NCBI GenBank assembly: GCA_002731825.1
Contig: PCCS01000048.1
Location: 1 to 64,000, forward strand
Direction of reading: 5' to 3'
Length of the DNA stretch: 64,000 bases
Source: Myxococcales bacterium
GTDB taxonomy: Bacteria; Myxococcota_A; Bradymonadia; UBA7976; UBA1532
Positions 45,142 to 52,360 of this stretch are shown here, in pieces. Below the pieces are notes generated by a model. The model searched no databases, was not told where the DNA came from, and saw only the letters and a list, made by a program, of their open reading frames with translations. The number at the start of each line of letters is the position of its first letter. Position 1 is the first letter of the stretch. The position numbers were made by a program, and so were the translations under genes.

Positions 45142-46332
45142 TCATGCGCTCTCTCGTAAAGCGTGTCCAATTCGCCGCACATTATTAAAAAGAGCGCGCA
45201 TCACATAGCCACACGCCCCTTTCGGTACGGCAAGAAACCCATGATTGGTCCAGCTCACTTGGGTATCTGCGCCAACACCGAACAGTGTGCGCTCTTTCAA
45301 CGTGTCTTGGAGACGCTTAAGAAAAGGATCGCCCAGTGCTGTGATGGCGCCTGAGAGATAGATCGTTTCCGGGGCGACAACGTTGACTAATGAGGTCAGG
45401 CCTGTTGCCAGGTTATCCACGAGTCCATTTTGGGTTTTCTGGGCGTCGGCATCGCCGTTTTTTGCTCTCTCGGCTAACTCGTCGAACGCGTCTGCCCCGC
45501 TGCTCCGAATGCCAATTCGACCAACCGCTTCTCTCAGTGCCTCGGCACCGACAAACTTAACGAGGCATCCACGTTGTCCGCAGACGCACTGAGGTCCGTC
45601 TGGGTCGATCGACATGTGTCCAATTTCGCCCGCAATTCCACGCATGCCATAATGGATTTGACCGGAATTAATCATCCCTGCCCCGACGCCGGCACTTAAG
45701 CGGACAAAGATCACGCTCTCAACGTGACCGGTCCACCAATACTCAGCAAAGGCGCCCATATTTGCATCATTATCCACGAAGACCGGCAGTCCGAGCCGTT
45801 GCTCGAGTCCAGTTTGAATATTGATATCAATCCACTGGGGCAAGATCGACGCGTCAAGGTAACCGGGGTTCGACGGGTCTATTGGGCTCGGCACCCCAAG
45901 GCCTAATCCAAGACAGGTCAGCTCGGGTCGCTCGGCGAGTAATGTGGAAATGGCCCCACTGAGTTCATCGAGGACGCAGTGAGCCGACCGACCGTCAATA
46001 CCTGGACTCTGTAGGTTGCCAAGACTCGTACCTCCGAGATCCGTCAGAACGAGCTCGGTCCGCTGTCGACCGAGCTCTGCACCCACGAGAACAAAGCGTT
46101 CCGTTGCCAGTCTGAGCACGATCCCCGGCCGGCCACCGCCATGATTTACAGCACCCGTCTCTTCGATCAAGTCCAAGTCGATGAGATGGGTCACGATGGC
46201 TGAAATGGTTGAGCGGCTCAGGCGTGTTTCTCGCGAGATCTCGGCACGTGTGAGTGATTTTTTCCGCAAGCACTCCAGGACGAGGTAACAGTTCCGCGTC
46301 CTAATATCGGCAATTTCACCCAAGGCATTCAT
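45142..46332 (-). CDS. ROK-family transcriptional repressor
   Basis: The 396-residue protein has an N-terminal MarR-like winged HTH (LTRAEISRETRLSRSTISAI) and a ROK sugar-kinase-like domain with DNDANMGAFAEYWW and the zinc motif GEIGHMSIDP...CVCGQRGCLVK; the usual Glu after GCL is replaced by Val. It is thus a regulator of the XylR/NagC type that should release DNA on binding a sugar. ATG 46332 overlaps the preceding stop (ATGA). Being second gene behind a perfect 21-bp palindrome, it probably autoregulates the operon. Confidence 0.88.
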   Translation of the reverse strand: MNALGEIADIRTRNCYLVLECLRKKSLTRAEISRETRLSRSTISAIVTHLIDLDLIEETGAVNHGGGRPGIVLRLATERFVLVGAELGRQRTELVLTDLGGTSLGNLQSPGIDGRSAHCVLDELSGAISTLLAERPELTCLGLGLGVPSPIDPSNPGYLDASILPQWIDINIQTGLEQRLGLPVFVDNDANMGAFAEYWWTGHVESVIFVRLSAGVGAGMINSGQIHYGMRGIAGEIGHMSIDPDGPQCVCGQRGCLVKFVGAEALREAVGRIGIRSSGADAFDELAERAKNGDADAQKTQNGLVDNLATGLTSLVNVVAPETIYLSGAITALGDPFLKRLQDTLKERTLFGVGADTQVSWTNHGFLAVPKGACGYVMRALFNNVRRIGHALRESA

Positions 46333-48056
46333 GGCACCCACCGGAGATTAGCAATGTAGAACGTCTTGGCCTCCACTGACTCAATGGTCCAGCGAAAGCC
46401 GCTCGCAACCGTGTCGTAGGTCAGCATGCTGAGGTCGAGTTCGTACTCCGTGGGCATATCAGTTAATTGGAGGGCGTCCATGGCGACCTCGAAGCCGTCG
46501 GTCGAATCAGCTCCATAACCAGCACCGATATCGATGGTGGTCTCGTCAGAGTCTGTCCAGGCTGTGAACTGGATGGCACGCGCGCCGGGCGCGACTGTAA
46601 GCCCCGGCTCCATACCCCAATTGCCATCCGGACTCTGCCAGATAACGCCACCCCAGTTCGGAGGGCTGCCATTGGGTGACCAGGTAAATTGATGGCATTG
46701 GTCAAGCATGACGATGTCAGCGCATGGCGTATCTGTAATCGCCATCGAATTGCCGATATAGCCAGACGGAACGAAATGATCATCTATAGAAAATGGCAGG
46801 CCTAATTCCATGGGTTGCATCGGCTCGACCTCCGCCTGTTCCGTTGACCAATGGATGCCGTCGACAAAAAAGGTCACCGGCGTATCCGAGTTCGATGCAG
46901 TCCAGACAAACCCACCCACGACTTGCGTGTATTCGGTTGTCGATAGATCTAGAACATATTCGGTCGGCTCGGTCGTCAGCGAAAGATTTCGAGTGAGTCC
47001 GAATCCGTCGACATCACTCATACCAGTGCCAAATTCAATGGCTTCACCACCGGCAAGGCCCCACGCTGTAAAGCGCACGCTGAGGGCGCCTTCAGGAATA
47101 GACAATCCATCCTGACTCCCCCAATTTCCATCGGGATACTGCCAAAACACGCCAGCCCAACCGGCGGCACCCGGTGTCCAAGTAAATCGATGGCAATTGC
47201 CGACCTCAACCGGCCCCCTCATCTCGCAGGGCTCATCGACAATGCCATTGCTCGACCCATCACCCATATAGCCACTTGGAGCATACCAGTCGTCAACAGC
47301 CAAGGGGAGTGCGAGTTCAGGTTCTGGCGGCGTTGGTTCGGGCGGCATGCCCATAGGGGCTAAATCCGACCAGTGAATGTGACTGATATAGATGGTTTGA
47401 GGGCCGTCGCCAGACGCCATCGACCAAGAAAACGCGCCCACCACAACACCATAATTTGCGGATCTCAAATCAATGACATAGTCGGTCGGCGTCTCGTTTA
47501 GGGTCACCGCACCCGTGTCTACGCTAAATCCGTCTACGTCTCCCATCCCGGCCCCAAAAGTCACAACCTCGCTGCCTGACGCACCCCAAGCTGTAAAACG
47601 GACACTTTGCGCCCCCATGGGCATGATAAGGCCCGCTTCGTCACCCCAGTTCATGTCTGGATGCTGCCAGAAAACACCACCCCAACCCACGTCTCCAGGT
47701 GTCCAGGTGAACTCATGGCACGGACCCAGAGTGTCTTCGAGTACGGTCTCGCACGACCCTGCGGAAATCCCACCTGATTCGCCGTCTCCCATGTATCCGC
47801 TGGGGTAAAACCAATCATCAACGGTCACTGGCAACGCGTCGGGACTCAGGTCATCTGCCAGCCCGCCATCGATCATGCCGTTACCGCTGGAACTGGGCAT
47901 AGACCCGTCTGTCTGTGGCCGGGCAGGGTCGGGAATACACATTGCACCAGACCGAATCTCATTGTCACCACAGGCCATGGCCGTAGAGGTGTTCTCAGAT
48001 GCACAGCCAGCCAGAAAGAGCGTACCCAGAAGGAACAGGATTTGGGATTGGTTCAT
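46329..48056 (-). CDS. Lipoprotein with three PSGYMGD beta-sandwich modules
   Basis: The 575-residue protein has lipobox LFLAGC, a short Ser/Gly-rich tether, then three tandem ~160-residue modules starting VDDWFYPSGYMGD, VDDWYAPSGYMGD and IDDHFVPSGYIGN. Each continues with C-x-x-FTWTP/SPG-WGG/AGVFWQ-PD-NWG, a VRFTAWG strand and DGF near the end; each has one Cys pair. The Trp/Tyr-rich pattern and location make them candidate glycan-binding domains. It is the first gene of the 12-gene operon, just behind the operator at 48083-48103. Confidence 0.78.
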   Translation of the reverse strand: MNQSQILFLLGTLFLAGCASENTSTAMACGDNEIRSGAMCIPDPARPQTDGSMPSSSGNGMIDGGLADDLSPDALPVTVDDWFYPSGYMGDGESGGISAGSCETVLEDTLGPCHEFTWTPGDVGWGGVFWQHPDMNWGDEAGLIMPMGAQSVRFTAWGASGSEVVTFGAGMGDVDGFSVDTGAVTLNETPTDYVIDLRSANYGVVVGAFSWSMASGDGPQTIYISHIHWSDLAPMGMPPEPTPPEPELALPLAVDDWYAPSGYMGDGSSNGIVDEPCEMRGPVEVGNCHRFTWTPGAAGWAGVFWQYPDGNWGSQDGLSIPEGALSVRFTAWGLAGGEAIEFGTGMSDVDGFGLTRNLSLTTEPTEYVLDLSTTEYTQVVGGFVWTASNSDTPVTFFVDGIHWSTEQAEVEPMQPMELGLPFSIDDHFVPSGYIGNSMAITDTPCADIVMLDQCHQFTWSPNGSPPNWGGVIWQSPDGNWGMEPGLTVAPGARAIQFTAWTDSDETTIDIGAGYGADSTDGFEVAMDALQLTDMPTEYELDLSMLTYDTVASGFRWTIESVEAKTFYIANLRWVP

Positions 48057-48082
48057 ACTCTACCTACCGTAATGGTCAATCA

Positions 48083-48103
48083 TTTGTTCGAGACTCGAAC
48101 AAA
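48083..48103. promoter_or_regulatory. Perfect 21-bp palindrome, ROK operator candidate
   Basis: Arms TTTGTTCGAG and CTCGAACAAA flank a central A. The site lies 27 bases before ATG 48056 of the operon's first gene, where a repressor would block transcription, and the second gene encodes a ROK repressor. A related site occurs at 31999-32019. Confidence 0.75.
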
Positions 48104-48344
48104 GTAACATAGAGTGTGTTTAAAAATAATCAAAAGTGATGCTGACAAACCTCATTTAAACTCAACTTAAACGGGCTGTAGGCAGTCGTCGTTGGCTACC
48201 GCATCTGAATCAATCATGTGTTGTTCAGAGTATGACCGGACCAAAATGTAATGTGAGAGCCCTATGCCGAGGCCATACAGACAAGAAATAAAGCGCCGTC
48301 GGTGATCGCAACTCGTTAAATGAACGCATAGAAGACGATTGACT

Positions 48345-50936
48345 TTACCACAATCGCCGGCTCTGCATCGCTCTCGAATTCGGTGACCGATAACGACGAA
48401 TAAAGCCAAGCAAAAGAAGAAACATCATCAGGGGCGCTGTCGTGGATCCAACGCTCTCACAACCGCCGCTGGATGAACTCGATGTCTCACCAGGACCATC
48501 ATTTTGCTCCATCAGCGTCCCAGCATCTGTCTCAATCGGGTCTACACCGGACCCCATACCACCATCAGCACCCACCGGCGCCACACCCATGTCTGTGCCA
48601 GGACTCGGTGCCGACGCAGTGAAGACCAATGCTCTGACCTCACCTGGATAGAGCGTCAATGAAAAGGTCGCCTGGCCGTCAGACAGTTCGTCCTGAGAGA
48701 CTGCGTCTCGGACCTGACCTAACTCAGGCAGGGTAATGGTCATATCGGTCACTGCATTCAATCCCGTGTTCACAACCGCGAGATAGGTCCCATGGGCCTC
48801 GGTTTCGTACGCGCGAACGACCACGTTGTCGTCATCGGATGCCTGCGGCCAAATCACACTTGGAACAGCCGGAAGAGCCAGAAAGGCCCTGTTGAATCGT
48901 CTCACATATTCAGGAAATCCACGGGTGTAATTCTGAGATGATAAATAACCGATATATCTGGGGTCACCATGAGCCAGTGCCCGCGCCTCCGCGAGCATCG
49001 AATAAGGGCCATTGCGGTCCATATCGGAGACAAAATAACCCAATGGTGACTGCCGCTCACCCATCACCCGCACCTCCGTCGTATGTTCGTTTAATGGATA
49101 ATGCTTGATTATCGCCAGGCCTGCTGGCCCACGAAACGCGTCAAACCCTGTGGTGCTGCTGGTGCTGTAGAGTCGATTAAAGGGATAGGTGAAAAGAAAT
49201 CCATCCATGGCCTTGGCATTTTGGGGGTCAGGTACAGGGTTCGCGTTCTCCCATTCAAAGAGCGTCTTCTCCGGATCCATACAGCCATTGTCATGCCAGT
49301 TCCCAGCCTCAGCGAGAAGCGCATCCAAATAGCCACCGTCTAAGGCAACCTCGTCCCAACTCCTCGCGTCTAGACCCCTTGACTGCAATCCCTCGAGATC
49401 GTCGCTGATGATGCCACCTGTGACGCCCGGGCCGGGTTCCTCATGATAGGCTGTAAACAACAGAACCGACTCATCGCCCAACGCCTCATGGAGGGTGTCT
49501 CGTACGCCGGCCATAAATTCCCTGCGTTGGTCGAGCCACCACGCCTTATAGGTTGCGAGCAGTGTGTCATCATCCCTGAGCATAGGTCGAGTCACAGGCG
49601 CCGCTTGTGCTGTCTCAGTGCTAAATGCGTTTAAGCTGTAATCGGAGAAACTGATGGGAATATCGGCCACTCGAGTCCGCATCCAAGCGCCAACGAAAGG
49701 AACCTTATCTCTATGCCGAGTAATGGTGGCGTCGATCATTTTCCGAAAGTCATCGAGGGCCGCCGGGTTGGCGATGTCCACATTGCAGCGCTCAGACCAC
49801 CAAATGTGAGTATAGCCTCGACAGGATCCTTCTTCTCCAAAGACATAGCGGTCACGCCTGAGGGGTTGAGCTTGAGTTTGATACCCAAGCCCGTTATCGC
49901 CTTTACTGCCGCAGTATTCGTACATGGGCAAGACGTAGAATCCGTAGTCGCCCAGCATCTCCAGAATGTCTGACCAAAGCTGAGGATACTCAGATTGATG
50001 GACCCAGCTGTTCCCACCATGCAGATTGCTGTCCCAACCCTGATTTGCCCCAAACTCAAGGAGGTCCTTGGAAAAGGTGTTCATGCCCAGGAACTTCATC
50101 ATCTGGGCTTTGTATTGGAAGTAATCAACAATGTTGTCGACGGCAGATTGACTGTTATTGCGCTTTGACACAGCGCCATCGGACATTTCTTCACGCCAGA
50201 ACAAATGGCGGCGTGGCAAGCCATCGGGTGGGTAGATGATGGGTGCAGCAAGAGTGTCTAGGTCGGGGACTTCGAAGAGTCTAATCCGAGATACAGCCGC
50301 CCCAAGAGAAAGCGGTGCCTGGCGTACATCCGCACTGCCATTGAACCATGCGCCCTGCTGCATAACGTAGACCATAAATCCGTCGGCGGGTGTCTCAGGC
50401 CTCGCCATCGGACCCTGAAGATTAAGAACTTGTGACGCAAAATTCTCATGGAGAAAGAACAGAGTCTTCGAAGATTCGACGCCACCAGACAGCGGATAAT
50501 CGAGAGATTCTGGATTATTCTGAGTGTAGTTTTGGAGTGAGTCGCCCACCGCGATACCTGTGCTAAATCCCCGTGCGTATTCTCCGCCGCGATTAATAAT
50601 GTAATTGGTGCGTGGCCCATCCTCTGGATAGTCGACGACGAGCACATAGGCTTTTCCGGACTGTAAGCCCATACCAGCCCCCATTCGGTAACCAATGAAG
50701 CGGGCGCCCCCCACGTTGGGTATCACCCGAGTCGACGCACCCAAGATGTCTTGGACTTCGCTGATGCCTGGCTCACTTTCGACAAAACCGTGGGCATCCT
50801 CGTTTTGGCCGACGACCACTTCATCGACCAGTGGCAGCATACCGAAAGGCTCGCCAGCATCCATCAGTGGACGATCTTGAGCGTGTGATGCTGTAGACAA
50901 AACACACACGATAACCGAGACAAAATAAATCCGCAT
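48345..50936 (-). CDS. Putative carbohydrate-active exported protein with MYXO-CTERM-like tail
   Basis: The 863-residue protein has signal peptide FVSVIVCVLSTASHAQ (ATG 50936; GTG 50948 is an alternative). The N-terminal ~230 residues are beta-rich (jelly-roll-like, GGARFIGYRMGAGMG). The centre has TIM-barrel-like motifs (KFLGMNTFSKDLLEFGANQGW, GDYGFYVLPMYEYCG, LLFTAYHEEPGPG), so a glycosidase fold is plausible, but I cannot name a family. A C-terminal beta domain precedes a tail of Ser/Gly, a Cys (SSSSSGGCES), a hydrophobic helix (APLMMFLLLLGFI) and RRYR, the MYXO-CTERM sorting layout. It would be cell-surface displayed. Confidence 0.65.
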   Translation of the reverse strand: MRIYFVSVIVCVLSTASHAQDRPLMDAGEPFGMLPLVDEVVVGQNEDAHGFVESEPGISEVQDILGASTRVIPNVGGARFIGYRMGAGMGLQSGKAYVLVVDYPEDGPRTNYIINRGGEYARGFSTGIAVGDSLQNYTQNNPESLDYPLSGGVESSKTLFFLHENFASQVLNLQGPMARPETPADGFMVYVMQQGAWFNGSADVRQAPLSLGAAVSRIRLFEVPDLDTLAAPIIYPPDGLPRRHLFWREEMSDGAVSKRNNSQSAVDNIVDYFQYKAQMMKFLGMNTFSKDLLEFGANQGWDSNLHGGNSWVHQSEYPQLWSDILEMLGDYGFYVLPMYEYCGSKGDNGLGYQTQAQPLRRDRYVFGEEGSCRGYTHIWWSERCNVDIANPAALDDFRKMIDATITRHRDKVPFVGAWMRTRVADIPISFSDYSLNAFSTETAQAAPVTRPMLRDDDTLLATYKAWWLDQRREFMAGVRDTLHEALGDESVLLFTAYHEEPGPGVTGGIISDDLEGLQSRGLDARSWDEVALDGGYLDALLAEAGNWHDNGCMDPEKTLFEWENANPVPDPQNAKAMDGFLFTYPFNRLYSTSSTTGFDAFRGPAGLAIIKHYPLNEHTTEVRVMGERQSPLGYFVSDMDRNGPYSMLAEARALAHGDPRYIGYLSSQNYTRGFPEYVRRFNRAFLALPAVPSVIWPQASDDDNVVVRAYETEAHGTYLAVVNTGLNAVTDMTITLPELGQVRDAVSQDELSDGQATFSLTLYPGEVRALVFTASAPSPGTDMGVAPVGADGGMGSGVDPIETDAGTLMEQNDGPGETSSSSSGGCESVGSTTAPLMMFLLLLGFIRRYRSPNSRAMQSRRLW

Positions 50937-51312
50937 AAGAGACCCCACTCATCAATTTTTCAGACAGCAGCCCCGCCAAGTATTCCAACCGAGACCGAAA
51001 AGTGCAAAGACTCATTCATCAGCCGATTGACGGATACGTCAGGGGTGCAAGACGATTTTTTAGGCTCGGAGGACTGAGACTGTTCTGGACCTGCGTGTCA
51101 CATCTCATTCGGGTCCAACTTTTGCTCAAGTTCGGCGGCCCTGACACAGTCAAAAATCAATCAACGGACGGTTTCAAAGAGATGTTTAGAGTCAAGAGAT
51201 CCCACGTTCGAACCACTTTTCAAAATCCTTAAACCATTAATATCAATAAGAAATCAACTTTATACAAAAACAATTCTTGATGTATTCCACCGATCTCGAT
51301 AAGTCAGTAGGC
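50937..51312. other. Divergent intergenic region, 376 bp
   Basis: It lies between the exported protein gene (minus) and the his leader (plus). It must hold the his promoter; the A/T-rich segment 51235-51275 (with TTTATAC at about 51260) is the best candidate. A GTTCGAAC palindrome occurs near 51208 but does not have the spacing of the ROK operator. Confidence 0.45.
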
Positions 51313-51375
51313 ATGATTTTAAACCGTGCACATCGCCATCATTGCCATCACCACCATGGAGTGGACCGGCAGTGA
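51313..51375 (+). CDS. hisL: Histidine operon leader peptide
   Basis: A 20-codon frame, ATG 51313 to TGA 51375, contains seven histidines, six of them in HHCHHHH plus one in HRHH (codons 7-15: HRHHCHHHH). It is followed after 24 bases by a terminator hairpin and then hisG. This is the textbook layout of a leader that senses charged tRNA-His: ribosomes stall in the His run when histidine is scarce. The ribosome site is weak (TAGGC before ATG). Confidence 0.85.
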   Translation: MILNRAHRHHCHHHHGVDRQ

Positions 51376-51428
51376 TCTGAGCGATAACGCGCTGAGAACA
51401 AACGCCGGTCCTTAGGGGTCGGCGTTTT
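51363..51428 (+). promoter_or_regulatory. his attenuator: antiterminator and terminator
   Basis: Segment 2, GGACCGGC (51363-51370), is a perfect complement of segment 3, GCCGGTCC (51404-51411). Segment 3 also belongs to the terminator stem AAACGCCG-GTCC (51400-51411) paired with GGGT-CGGCGTTT (51416-51427), loop TTAG, then TTTTGCGTTT. A ribosome stalled at the His codons leaves segment 2 free to form 2:3 and lets transcription pass; a ribosome at the stop codon covers segment 2 and lets the terminator form. Confidence 0.85.
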
Positions 51429-51484
51429 GCGTTTGTGCGTCGCATTGTCCCCTTTGGCCCGGCTTCAAAGTGGAGAAATGTGAC

Positions 51485-52351
51485 ATGAACACTCAATCCC
51501 TCGTACAACTCGCTCTGCCAAAGGGCAGAATGTTTGAAAAATTAAAGCAACTCTTAGGCGATGCGGGCTGCCCCATTTTGAATCGCGACCGCGACTATCG
51601 GGTGCAATTGGCTCTCGACGGTGTTTCAGCCAAATTACTCAAACCACAGGGCATTGTAGAAATGCTCGCTGCAGGTCGCCGAGATATCGGCTTCGCAGGG
51701 GCAGACTGGGTTGCGGAGCTCAATGCCGACCTGGTCCCTCTCTTGGATACGGAGCTCGATACAGTCGAGATTGTCGCTGCAGCCCCCGAATCATTGCTGG
51801 TGGACGGCCAACTGCCCACCCGACCACTGGTGGTCGCGTCTGAATATGCTCAAATCACTCAGCGCTGGATGCGCGATGTCAATCTAGAAGGGCGCTTTGT
51901 GCGCAGTTGGGGCGCCACAGAGGTGCTCCCGCCAGAGGATGCAGACTGTATCGTCGACAATACGGCGACGGGCTCTACACTTCGGGCGAACCGATTGCAA
52001 ATCGTCGATACCATCATGACATCCTCTACACGCCTCTATGCCAACCCAAAGGTGTTAGATGACCCACCTAAACGACGCTTGATAGACGATTTTGTCATGG
52101 TCTTAAAGGCGGTTTTGGATGCCCGAAAGAGGGTGATGTTGGAGTTCAATCTCGACGCACAGCGGCTGGAGACCGTACTGCCGCTCCTGCCTGCGATGCG
52201 CGAACCCACGATCGCAAGACTGCAGTCTGACGAGGGTGTGGCCGTGCGCGCAGCGGTCCCCAAAGCTCAACTGACCACCATTCTGCCCGCGATAAAGTCT
52301 GTGGGTGGCACGGACATCGTGGTCAGCCGCATCGACCAAATTGTCGCGTAG
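51485..52351 (+). CDS. hisG: ATP phosphoribosyltransferase, long form
   Basis: The 288-residue enzyme catalyses the first step of histidine synthesis (ATP + PRPP). LALPKGRMFEKLKQLLGDAG opens the protein, DIGFAGADWVAEL follows, and the PRPP loop is DCIVDNTATGSTLRAN. The ~75-residue C-terminal HisG_C domain (RVMLEFNLD...GVAVRAAVPK...GGTDIVVSRIDQIV) marks the hexameric long form that is feedback-inhibited by histidine and needs no HisZ. ATG 51485 follows GGAGAAATGTGAC. First gene of the operon. Confidence 0.95.
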   Translation: MNTQSLVQLALPKGRMFEKLKQLLGDAGCPILNRDRDYRVQLALDGVSAKLLKPQGIVEMLAAGRRDIGFAGADWVAELNADLVPLLDTELDTVEIVAAAPESLLVDGQLPTRPLVVASEYAQITQRWMRDVNLEGRFVRSWGATEVLPPEDADCIVDNTATGSTLRANRLQIVDTIMTSSTRLYANPKVLDDPPKRRLIDDFVMVLKAVLDARKRVMLEFNLDAQRLETVLPLLPAMREPTIARLQSDEGVAVRAAVPKAQLTTILPAIKSVGGTDIVVSRIDQIVA

Positions 52352-52360
52352 GGGTCCATC

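Noticed and set aside
51200-51220. Third ROK operator near GTTCGAAC
   Set aside because: It lacks the TTTG outer bases and has no spacer between half sites, so it does not match the 21-bp pattern.
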